Source of the DNA: Gemmatimonadota bacterium
GTDB taxonomy: Bacteria; Latescibacterota; UBA2968; UBA8231
Assembly: GCA_018672475.1 (NCBI GenBank)
Contig: JABHFS010000104.1
Location: forward strand, 1-34,998
Reading direction: 5' to 3'
DNA: 34,998 bases
Below the pieces are notes generated by a model. That model did not search any database. It saw only the letters and a program-made list of their open reading frames with translations, and had not been told where the DNA came from. Positions 25,772 through 33,630 of the stretch are shown here, one piece after another. The translations under genes were made by a program, and so were the position numbers. Positions within the stretch are counted from its first letter, which is position 1. Every line of letters starts with the position of its first letter.

Positions 25772-28269
25772 GACGCTTCCTCCTTGAAGATCTTCATATT
25801 GACTACCGTAATCGCCAACACCAGTACAAAGAGCAGTAGACCAATGGCGGCCCCATAACCGAAGTGACCATAGACGAAAGCCTCGTTATACATGCGCAGG
25901 GCCGGCACATAGGTGGCCATGCCCGGACCGCCGCGGGTCATGATCAGTACCGTCTGAAAATCTTGTACGCTGCCGATAAAGGTGAGGATAATCAGCAAGC
26001 GCGTCTGCCCCATGACCAGGGGGATGTCGAGATGCCAAATTCGGCGCGCGGTATTGGTGGACTCAATTTTGTAGGCATCGTAAATGTCGGCGGGTATGCC
26101 CATCAGCCCGGCCAGATAAATCAACAAACCAAACGCCCCGATCCAGGGAAAGCCCATGCCGATAATCGCCCCCAGTGCCAGGGAAGGATCTCCCAGCCAG
26201 TTGGCGGTAAGTCCGCCCAGGCCCAGCGACTGCAGCGATTGATTCAACAAGCCCATATCCGGATTGTAGATCAACCGCCAGATCAGCACCCCGACCAGCG
26301 CCGGCACTACCATCGGCAACAGGAAAGCGGTACGGAAAAAATAACGCGTCCGATCGCCAGAAAGATACAGGATCAACTGCGCCGCAAAGAAGGGGACGGC
26401 CGTCGCTTTAACCAGGCCGGCGAGCAGCAAGACCAGCATATTGCCGAAGCCCACATAAAGCATATTATCGGCAAACAGGCGCCGGAAGTTGTCCAGCCCA
26501 TTAAACACCGGATCACGCCCCGACTCCCATTCGGTAAAAGCGTGATACAGACCGGACAACGCCGGAAAGTAATTGAAGGCGACCAGCAGAAAAATGGTAG
26601 GTAATAACAACAGATAAGCGGTGCGGGTTCGATGTTTACTCGGTCCCGTGGAACGGGCGATCTGCACCATTGCAAAACCTGCGAATAGCGCCATAATAAT
26701 CACCAGCATCAATGCGCCATTTTCAAACGGATTCCACAAATTTTTCTGTCGGTGCACAACCGGCGGCGGGTCACGGGTCGTCGAGTCCATATCGATGCCG
26801 TCGCGCAAAATAAGACGTTCGGCGGCCCGATGCATCAGTTCGTCATAGCGGTCGAGAAAACCATCGATCGACAGCCTGCCGCCCATATACTCCTGCGCAA
26901 TGATGACCCATTCCTGCACGCTTTCCTGCTCGTCGCGCAACCCCCGGTAGTTAATTTTCTCATAACCGTGGCCTTTGAACACCGCGAACTTTTTCGCCAA
27001 ATCGCCCGGCAGTTCAACATCCTCGATCAATAGCGGGCCCGTCAAGGACTGACCGTCAGCCAAGGTCAATTCGACTAACAAACGGCCCGATTCCGGCGTA
27101 GTCAAAAATTGCAGGAAGTCCATCACATTGCGCTCATGCGCCGGGTCGTTTTTCTGCATCACTGCCAGCACCATGCCACCACCGCCGACGCCGCGGAAAG
27201 GCCCTTCGACCAACGGATCATCGGCGATCGGCGGAAACCAGAAATTGGCGAAGTCGAAGCGCTCTTCCGCTTTCATCTTGGCGAAGTCGTGCACAATACC
27301 GGTGATGCTGCCGCTGTGCAGCAGGCTCATCGCCGCCTGTTGCGTGTAAAATAGTTGCGTCGCACTGCGCGAATCCGCCCCCATAAAGCCCGGCTGAAAA
27401 AACTGCGCGAGTTCGTTCAGCCGCTCGTATACTCGACGGAATTTGGGTCCACGAAAATCTAGTTGCCCGTCTAATACCGCTTGCAACTCCCGTTCGCCGT
27501 TTATCACGACTAACATATCCGAATACAAATCGCGTGGCTGGTAGCTATAGCCACCGTTGCGGGCTTCTTCGTAATCCCAATCTCCGGGACGAGACATCAA
27601 CAGCGGCGCATAGTTGCGCAAATAAGCGTCGCCCAAAAGCCGCACCAGCCAACCCATCTCCCCCGCCCAATAGGCCTGGGCGTCCCCGCCAATGGCGATC
27701 GGCACATAACCCGCCTGAGCTACCCGCTCACAAAGCGCCAGCCATTCCTCCCACGTTTTTGGTTCCTGTAATCCCAATTTTTTGAACAGATCGCGGTTGT
27801 AGAATACGGCGATGTCGATGTAATCAATGGGCAGGATAAAGGCCTGACCATCGACGCGATAACGTTCGATGAGCTGGCCGTCAATTCCGTCTAGCCATCG
27901 CTTGCCGGTGTAGGGATTTTCCGCCTCGAGATAGGGATCCAACGCCACCCAGCGCCCCTGGCGGTCGTAGCCATTGGTGTAGTTGCCATTGTAGATATCG
28001 GGCACCAGGTCGCCGCCGGCTGCCACTCGGGTACGGATCCAGGTCGCGAACTCCTGCCCGATAACGGACAATTCGACTTTTAGATTGGGATTGCGTGCCT
28101 CATAGCGCCGGATAATCTCCTCCAGCGCCACGCGATAATTGGCGTTTATCGTCGCAAAACGGATGACATCCGGCTCTGCCGCCGCTGCGGGCTCGGCCAG
28201 GGCGAAACCACAGCAAAACAGCAGCCCGATAAGCGGAAGATGCATACGGGTTTGGCGGTTAATTTTCAA
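25768..28269 (-). CDS. natural fusion: family-1 solute-binding protein plus MalF-type permease
   Basis: An 833-residue ABC-importer subunit combining two normally separate proteins. Residues 1-31 are a signal sequence. Residues ~33-490 are an extracellular solute-binding protein of the sugar type (YEARNPNLKVELSVIG, LPIDYIDIAVFYNRDLFKKL, FLQFLTTPESGRLL). Residues ~518-537 are an extra hydrophobic helix followed by the basic SKHRTRT, which would bring the chain into the cytoplasm. Residues ~551-833 are a MalF-like permease with six helices and an EAA loop at 731-751 (DAYKIESTNTARRIWHLDIP), in which the usual conserved Gly is Ser. The topology works: binder outside, linker helix, permease inside the membrane. 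The frame is continuous, so this is not two genes joined by a missed stop. It overlaps the upstream family-5 binding-protein gene by 11 bp and the MalG-type gene by 4 bp. Confidence 0.9.
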   Translation of the reverse strand: MKINRQTRMHLPLIGLLFCCGFALAEPAAAAEPDVIRFATINANYRVALEEIIRRYEARNPNLKVELSVIGQEFATWIRTRVAAGGDLVPDIYNGNYTNGYDRQGRWVALDPYLEAENPYTGKRWLDGIDGQLIERYRVDGQAFILPIDYIDIAVFYNRDLFKKLGLQEPKTWEEWLALCERVAQAGYVPIAIGGDAQAYWAGEMGWLVRLLGDAYLRNYAPLLMSRPGDWDYEEARNGGYSYQPRDLYSDMLVVINGERELQAVLDGQLDFRGPKFRRVYERLNELAQFFQPGFMGADSRSATQLFYTQQAAMSLLHSGSITGIVHDFAKMKAEERFDFANFWFPPIADDPLVEGPFRGVGGGGMVLAVMQKNDPAHERNVMDFLQFLTTPESGRLLVELTLADGQSLTGPLLIEDVELPGDLAKKFAVFKGHGYEKINYRGLRDEQESVQEWVIIAQEYMGGRLSIDGFLDRYDELMHRAAERLILRDGIDMDSTTRDPPPVVHRQKNLWNPFENGALMLVIIMALFAGFAMVQIARSTGPSKHRTRTAYLLLLPTIFLLVAFNYFPALSGLYHAFTEWESGRDPVFNGLDNFRRLFADNMLYVGFGNMLVLLLAGLVKATAVPFFAAQLILYLSGDRTRYFFRTAFLLPMVVPALVGVLIWRLIYNPDMGLLNQSLQSLGLGGLTANWLGDPSLALGAIIGMGFPWIGAFGLLIYLAGLMGIPADIYDAYKIESTNTARRIWHLDIPLVMGQTRLLIILTFIGSVQDFQTVLIMTRGGPGMATYVPALRMYNEAFVYGHFGYGAAIGLLLFVLVLAITVVNMKIFKEEAS
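25779..25785 (-). promoter_or_regulatory. strong ribosome-binding site that fixes a TTG start
   Basis: AAGGAGG on the minus strand, seven bases before TTG 25771, inside the last codons of the upstream fusion gene. It decides the non-ATG start of the MalG-type permease and indicates coupled translation with the fusion protein. Confidence 0.75.
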
Positions 28270-30289
28270 TTTCCTGGTTCAAAGACCAGGTCTCCGGATA
28301 GTAGGGCCAAGACCAGCGCGAGTCCCACCCCCAATAGCCCTGATGCGGCACATTGCGCAACCGGTCGCTGACGATGATCGGATGCGGACCAAGACCGATA
28401 ACCCCGAGCGCCCATAAGTTTTCCGCCTGGCTGCGCAGGATCTTCTTGCCCATCTCGATGCGCTCTTTCTCGTCCGTGGCCCGGCGCAAATTCTCCCACC
28501 AGCCGAGCAACTGCTTGATCTGTTTAGGCGGCTCTGACCCGCGCGTACCGTCGGTGAAGTACCACCGCCTCCACGACGACCACTGACTCTGCTCCCAGCC
28601 GCCATTAACCGGGACATACCAATACGGCTCGATGGGAAAGAGAATATCCGTATTGCGGTCGGCATGCCAGATCGTCATATCCATCAAGCCCGCCTTAGCG
28701 CGGATCGCCTGCAATGGGCCACTGATCTGCTTGAGATTGACACTCACCCCTACTTCGCGCCAGTAGGCGGTGACTAGATCCAGGGTGATCTGCTTCGGCG
28801 TCTCCCCGATCATGTATTCCAGGGTAATTTGCAAAGCTTCGCCGTCGAGTCGCTCGCGGGTGCCGTCGCCATCGCGATCTACAAGCCCCATCTCGTCGAA
28901 GAGTTCGCCAGCCCGCACCGGGTCGAATTCCGCCCAGGCGGCGGCGAATTCCGGCTCGAAGTAGCGGCTCGAAGGCACCACCGTCAACTGGCGCGGCACA
29001 CCCTGGCCAAAGTAGACAATATCGTTGACTTCCTCGCGGTTGATCGCCAGCGACATCGCACGGCGGAAGCGCACATCCTGGAAGATCTTGCGCAGTCCCT
29101 CGTCGCGATGATTCAAATTGAACTGCAGTACTACATCCGAGCCGTAGGGCCGTGCCCAGATATAGGTGGAATAGCCATTTTTCTTTTCAAAGCGTTTGAA
29201 TAGCGGGATATCGGCGGTCATAAACTGCCGCCCCGCGAAATCCACCTGTCCGGTAGAGGCTTTGGCCGCCATGATCTCGGCGCTGTCCACCCGCTGAACT
29301 TCCAGATAGTCGATATAGGGCAACTGATTACCCTCGGGGTCGACCTTGGGATAATAGGGGTTTCGGCGCAGCCGGGTGCGCGTCGAGGTCCGGCTGACCA
29401 GCACATAGGCCGTCAACACCGGCCGGCCGAAAAACAGCAGGTCGTTGGTAGCATTAACCGCGGTGAGATAGGTGCGCCAGTCCTGCAACCCCAATTCCTC
29501 TGCCTCATCCTCCAACTGCGCCCGGTCAGTGAACGACGGATGGTAGCGTTTCATAAAATGCGCCGGTATCGCCAGCCGCGAGCTATTGTGGGCCAGGTGA
29601 TTGACAAAGAGCGGCATCGGCTGGGGAAAGTGATAGCTGAAACTGTGCGCGTCGTGCTTTTCGATACGCGCGCCCTTAAACCGGGGTTCGACCACCGGCG
29701 TGAGATCCTTATTCATCAGAAAATGCTCGAAAAAGAACAGGTAGTCGTCGGCCGTCAGCAGATGGCCGTCAGACCACCTGTGTCCGGGCCGCAGAGTAAT
29801 ATTTAGCGTCCTCGCGCCATTGCTATACTCGGCCTTTTCGGCCCAATTCGGCAGATTCAACCGCATTTGCGGCCCTGGCCGTAGCAAGCCTTCAGGCACA
29901 TTAATCAGGCTCTCACCGGCGAGAAAAATCCTGGCCGTTCCTCCGTACGTGCCGATCTCGTCGATCGGCACGACCACCATCGGATCATCGGGCAAACGTT
30001 CCTCAACCGGGGGCAATTCACCAGCGGCCACTAACGCGGCGAGCATCGGCGCCTGCCGAAAGGCCACCAGGCCAACTTCGGACGCCTTACGCGGCGGCTG
30101 AAACCAACTCTTGGGCCACGCCTCCTGCGGAATATCACCTCCCGCCGGAGCAGGTGCTCTCGCCACTGCGCGCGTGGCATCTTCAGCCGTCCGGATTACC
30201 ATCCGCTGCTCTTCGCCCACACCGCAGCCCAGACACAGAAGTAACGCCCAACCCCATAAAATGCGTGGTCGCTTAAATCCCAATACCAT
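28259..30289 (-). CDS. family-5 extracellular solute-binding lipoprotein
   Basis: A 676-residue binding protein of the oligopeptide/nickel (SBP family 5) class. The N-terminus ILWGWALLLCLGCGVGEE contains a lipobox-like LCLGC with Cys22, though -3 is Cys instead of the usual Leu. Family features include DEIGTYGGTARIF, LRPGHRWSDGHLLTADDYLF, RRNPYYPKVDPEGNQLPYID, VRFRRAMSLAINREEVNDIV and VGVSVNLKQISG. Family-5 proteins normally serve Dpp/Opp-type permeases for peptides, though some bind oligosaccharides. Here the partners are CUT1 sugar-type permeases, an unusual pairing, and the operon also carries a second binding domain in the fusion gene. The ligand is unknown; an oligosaccharide is my guess from context. 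The start at 30289 has only a weak ribosome-binding site. Confidence 0.9.
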   Translation of the reverse strand: MVLGFKRPRILWGWALLLCLGCGVGEEQRMVIRTAEDATRAVARAPAPAGGDIPQEAWPKSWFQPPRKASEVGLVAFRQAPMLAALVAAGELPPVEERLPDDPMVVVPIDEIGTYGGTARIFLAGESLINVPEGLLRPGPQMRLNLPNWAEKAEYSNGARTLNITLRPGHRWSDGHLLTADDYLFFFEHFLMNKDLTPVVEPRFKGARIEKHDAHSFSYHFPQPMPLFVNHLAHNSSRLAIPAHFMKRYHPSFTDRAQLEDEAEELGLQDWRTYLTAVNATNDLLFFGRPVLTAYVLVSRTSTRTRLRRNPYYPKVDPEGNQLPYIDYLEVQRVDSAEIMAAKASTGQVDFAGRQFMTADIPLFKRFEKKNGYSTYIWARPYGSDVVLQFNLNHRDEGLRKIFQDVRFRRAMSLAINREEVNDIVYFGQGVPRQLTVVPSSRYFEPEFAAAWAEFDPVRAGELFDEMGLVDRDGDGTRERLDGEALQITLEYMIGETPKQITLDLVTAYWREVGVSVNLKQISGPLQAIRAKAGLMDMTIWHADRNTDILFPIEPYWYVPVNGGWEQSQWSSWRRWYFTDGTRGSEPPKQIKQLLGWWENLRRATDEKERIEMGKKILRSQAENLWALGVIGLGPHPIIVSDRLRNVPHQGYWGWDSRWSWPYYPETWSLNQEIEN

Positions 30290-30391
30290 CTATATACTTA
30301 TTCCCATCAAAGCTTGTTGTACAGAGCACATTGCAAATTGTATGTTTCTTTAACAAATATATAAATCCAGCGATATCCCAACATAGGACCT

Positions 30392-30997
30392 ATGGTTATT
30401 GCATACAAATCGAGCTCGTTGTCTTTTGCGGGTTTATTAGCCTTCATTCTTATCGGGTGCGGCGATGGATCCGTCCCGCTGTACAGCGACACAGATGAAC
30501 TGGCGCGCGGCACAGCCACCATCGCGCTGAGCATTGGCCAGCGCCTGTGCGTCGACATCGGTCGAGTCGAAATAATCGCCACCGCCCAGAATCTGAACGA
30601 GCACTTCCCCGACGAGCTTCTATATACCGGCTCGGGGCAGACGGATATGCTATTAGACCAGCAAGTCCGTTTAGAGGTCGTCATGCAACCTGTACGCGAA
30701 GTGGTCAAGCTATTGCCACTGGCATTTATTGGCGCTGGGGATTTTGCGAGCGAACGCTTCCTTCTGAAAGCTCGAGTACCGTATGCCGTTCACATAGAAT
30801 ACCGCGAGGCCATCACCGTCGATCTTATCGACTCGATAAATGGGGACCGCGTCGAGCACCTATTGCAAGTGACCGGGGACGAGCGCGAGCGGGTATCCTT
30901 GTCCCGCACTTTCAACCTACACAACACGAAGGAAGTCTTCCTCCATATCCGCGATACGAGCAAAGCGTGGTATATTGAAATCCATGAAGGGGAATAA
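30392..30997 (+). CDS. small lipoprotein of unknown function
   Basis: A 201-residue protein with a lipoprotein signal (SSLSFAGLLAFILIGCGDGS; lipobox LIGC, Cys23) and AGGA four bases before the ATG at 30392. The Asp at +2 (CGD needs counting as Gly24-Asp25) does not match the classic inner-membrane retention signal, so an outer-membrane location is possible. The rest is rich in beta-strand-like segments (RLCVDIGRVEIIATAQNL, LLDQQVRLEVVMQPVREV, YIEIHEGE). I recognise no family. It is divergent from the ABC-importer operon across about 100 bp and converges on the nucleoside-hydrolase gene, so it is probably transcribed alone. Confidence 0.7.
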   Translation: MVIAYKSSSLSFAGLLAFILIGCGDGSVPLYSDTDELARGTATIALSIGQRLCVDIGRVEIIATAQNLNEHFPDELLYTGSGQTDMLLDQQVRLEVVMQPVREVVKLLPLAFIGAGDFASERFLLKARVPYAVHIEYREAITVDLIDSINGDRVEHLLQVTGDERERVSLSRTFNLHNTKEVFLHIRDTSKAWYIEIHEGE

Positions 30998-31041
30998 CAA
31001 TCACCACTCTCAGATCAAGCCAGGATGCGGGCGTTAAGTCG

Positions 31042-31962
31042 TTAATGCTCAAAATTTCTTGAGCCACGCCGGATGAACTGCGCCAGTTTCGCGAAGAAAT
31101 CCTCGTGCACAAAGCGTGTATTCACGTTCTCGTAGACGCGAATAGGACGGTATTGTCCAGTGTGCTGGTAACGCATCTGCTGGTCGAAGGTCGGGGCGGG
31201 ACGCCACGTCCATTGGCCGCACTCGGAATCCATGATAATGCCGATACAAGGGGAATCACCCAGGGAGCGATATTCCATCACGGAGCGTTTCTTGGCGTTG
31301 TGCTCTATGAGCTGCTCGACAAGATACTTACCAATCTCGCCCTGGGGATACACTTTCTCGATCAACTCGGCATAGGTAACGCCCATCGTCCGATAGACGC
31401 TGCTGGGCACCTGCCACACCTCCGCCCGCGATTTCATCACGACGTTCGCGGCGTGAATGTCGTTTGAGAGATTGTATTCCCCACCGCCACTTGGCCAGGG
31501 GCCCCCTCCAATCCAGATCACGCGAACTCTGCGGTCCTGAATCTCCGGCTCGAGCAGCAGCGCCGACGCCATGTCCGTGAGCGGTCCGTAGAAGGCGATG
31601 TGCAGTGGTCTGTCGTCGTCTTTCATTGCTTCCTCGATGATCAGACGGGCACCGAGCGAGTCGGCGGGTGTCGATTCGTCAGGTAGCGCAAGAGGCGCAC
31701 CATCTTCGATCCGCACCTGCCCTTCAAGGTTCATCAAACGCAGGAGTTTTACCGTTTCGTCGTGGCTTTCCTGCATGCTCGTGGGCGTTTTACGCGTCCC
31801 ATAGTGTGCGGGAATAATACCGTGCAGATCGAACGATGGCGTCAACACGGCGTGTACGATGGCATATTGGTCGTCGGCCTCATTCTTAGCGTCTGTATTG
31901 ACGATGACGCGCTGCTTGGCGTCGGCGGGAAAGTCCACATCAAAAACCGTAAAGTGACTCAT
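31042..31962 (-). CDS. inosine/uridine-preferring nucleoside hydrolase family protein
   Basis: About 306 residues from ATG 31962 (MSHFTVFDVDFPADAKQRVI); the longer frame to 32106 overlaps the upstream sulfatase and has an Arg-rich, non-homologous head. The family's N-terminal calcium motif, usually DTDxGxDDA, appears as NTDAKNEADDQYA (Asp24, Asp30, Asp31). Further matches are HIAFYGPLTDMASALLLEPE, RVRVIWIGGGPWPSGGGEYN and NLSNDIHAANVVM, the counterpart of the late metal/substrate loop. Family members split N-glycosidic bonds of nucleosides; the NEADD variant group is less characterised, so the true substrate may be another N- or O-riboside. It follows the sulfatase gene at 32042 by about 80 bp on the same strand. 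No signal peptide, so a cytoplasmic enzyme. Confidence 0.87.
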   Translation of the reverse strand: MSHFTVFDVDFPADAKQRVIVNTDAKNEADDQYAIVHAVLTPSFDLHGIIPAHYGTRKTPTSMQESHDETVKLLRLMNLEGQVRIEDGAPLALPDESTPADSLGARLIIEEAMKDDDRPLHIAFYGPLTDMASALLLEPEIQDRRVRVIWIGGGPWPSGGGEYNLSNDIHAANVVMKSRAEVWQVPSSVYRTMGVTYAELIEKVYPQGEIGKYLVEQLIEHNAKKRSVMEYRSLGDSPCIGIIMDSECGQWTWRPAPTFDQQMRYQHTGQYRPIRVYENVNTRFVHEDFFAKLAQFIRRGSRNFEH

Positions 31963-32041
31963 TGCGTAAGATTCCCATCGTTTGATTTTTTGTAAAGGAA
32001 GTGGCCTTCTGATAGAGTATCGTCGCTGATCTCGGTCAACA

Positions 32042-33391
32042 CTAGTTCCGATACGGCACGGTCCCCTTCTCATCCACTTGATAACCCCATTGGTGCAGGT
32101 AGTCATCGCCAGGTAAAAACTCGTCCCCCATCAGCGCCAACCGTGTACTTAGGCGCTGGTCCAGTTCCTTTAACAGATCCGCCGCGTCCGGACTGTCGAC
32201 CAGGTTTTCCAGTTGGTAAGGGTCGCGCTCGTTGTCGTAGAGCAGCCAGGGCCCATCTAAAGACCTTGCGTAGGTGTAGCGCTTGGTGCGCAGCCCGCGG
32301 TATTCGCGCCCGCCGATCTGACGGTGCCACTGACCAAAAGGGTGCGGACAGGACAGCAATGCCGCCCCATCCGAAGGGTCGTCGCCGCCGCGCAGGTAGC
32401 CCGAGAAGTCGAGACCTTCGACGGATTCGGGGATATTCAATTGACACAGGCCCAATAGCGTCGGCATGATATCGGGGATGTCGATCAGGGCGTCGACCTG
32501 GCGGCCTTCGGTACCCAACAGGGCCGGGTAGCGCAATAAAAAAGGCACCCGGATCGATTCTTCCCATGGCTTTTGTTTTTTGTCCCAACCTTGGGAGCCG
32601 AGCATGTCGCCGTGGTCCGAAAAGAATAACACAAGAGTATTGTCGTCTATGCCTTGATCCTCCAGTGTTTGCAATAGGTCGGCCATGCAGTCGTCCAGGG
32701 CGGTGCAGTGGGCATAATAGCCGGCGATCCACTCGGCCGCGTCTGCCGCTTTTTCTGGCGGCACATTAGGACGCAGTTCAATGTCTTCGCGGCGATATTG
32801 CGCCCGGTATTTTGCCGGGGCGGTTTCATACGGGGCGTGCGGCGGCCCCCAGGACAGGACCATCAGAAAAGGGTCGTCGCCCTGATGGTCTCGGATATAC
32901 TGTTGCGCGTCTTTTGTTTGTGCCTCGGCATCGTAGTTTTCCCATGCGAGCTTTTCGTCCGAATCCCCGGCGTAATAGTAGGACTCGTTGTAGCTGTGGG
33001 TGCATTCGAGCACTTTCCAGTATTCAAAACCCTGGCGGCGCTCGGGTGGGATATAGTTGGTGCGGCCGTGCCCATCTATATGCCACTTGCCGATATAGGC
33101 GGTGTCGTAGCCGCCGGCTTTAAAGGCCTGGGCCATACTGGTGGCGCCGTTTTGCAGGCAGACATCGTTGACGAAGATGCCGTGGGTCAGCGGATACTGG
33201 CCGGTCAATAGCGACGCCCGTGCCGGCGAACACACCGAACAGCCCGAGACCGCGTGCGTGGCGTTAACGCTTTGTGCGGCGAAGCGGTCGAGGTTCGGCG
33301 TCCGTACCTGGGGGTTGCCGGCATAGCCGGTGTCCTGGGCACGCCATTGATCGCCGAAGACGAGGATGACATTGGGTTTCGCGGCGCTCAT
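32042..33391 (-). CDS. formylglycine-dependent sulfatase
   Basis: A sulfatase of about 449 residues. I prefer ATG 33391 (MSAAKPNVILVFGDQWRAQD) because GGAG lies nine bases upstream; ATG 33406 has none. In this numbering the formylglycine motif is CSPAR with Cys54, followed by ASLLTGQYP. Asp14, Lys101 and His103 (IGKWH) and the late FFSDHGDMLGSQG block supply the metal and sulfate contacts. Two Cys residues precede the motif (GCSVC). The C-terminal RTKRYTYARSLDGPWLLYDN and DPYQLENLVD are usual for the family. No signal peptide is present. The gene is divergent from another sulfatase gene and is followed by the nucleoside hydrolase-family gene. The substrate is not readable. Confidence 0.92.
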   Translation of the reverse strand: MSAAKPNVILVFGDQWRAQDTGYAGNPQVRTPNLDRFAAQSVNATHAVSGCSVCSPARASLLTGQYPLTHGIFVNDVCLQNGATSMAQAFKAGGYDTAYIGKWHIDGHGRTNYIPPERRQGFEYWKVLECTHSYNESYYYAGDSDEKLAWENYDAEAQTKDAQQYIRDHQGDDPFLMVLSWGPPHAPYETAPAKYRAQYRREDIELRPNVPPEKAADAAEWIAGYYAHCTALDDCMADLLQTLEDQGIDDNTLVLFFSDHGDMLGSQGWDKKQKPWEESIRVPFLLRYPALLGTEGRQVDALIDIPDIMPTLLGLCQLNIPESVEGLDFSGYLRGGDDPSDGAALLSCPHPFGQWHRQIGGREYRGLRTKRYTYARSLDGPWLLYDNERDPYQLENLVDSPDAADLLKELDQRLSTRLALMGDEFLPGDDYLHQWGYQVDEKGTVPYRN

Positions 33392-33630
33392 TTTATAGTT
33401 CTCCATGTTTTACTTGGGTCCCTTATGCAAATTGTTTCTAAAAACATCGAACAAATAGGAGGCCGCATCAAGCCGCACATAGCTCTACAGGTAGGGCGCG
33501 GAGGCCTGCACAGCGACCCCTTGTGCTTTTTCCGCCCACGCTAGATCTTCTAACAAATTGTGGGTTTATTTTCTCACTTTTACGAGTGAACACATGCCAA
33601 TATTTTCACGCTAAATACCGAGGTTTTTTT

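Noticed and set aside
3576..31985. TGGGAAT motif just upstream of three minus-strand starts (3575, 30289, 31962)
   Set aside because: Distance to the start varies from 6 to 10 bases and the motif does not match a Shine-Dalgarno core; the number of cases is too small.
31963..32106. N-terminal extension of the nucleoside hydrolase to 32106
   Set aside because: It overlaps the sulfatase coding region and does not resemble the family; ATG 31962 fits homologues.
33562..33586. TCACT...AGTGA inverted repeat upstream of the last sulfatase
   Set aside because: Five-bp arms are expected by chance in an AT-rich gap; no other support for an operator.
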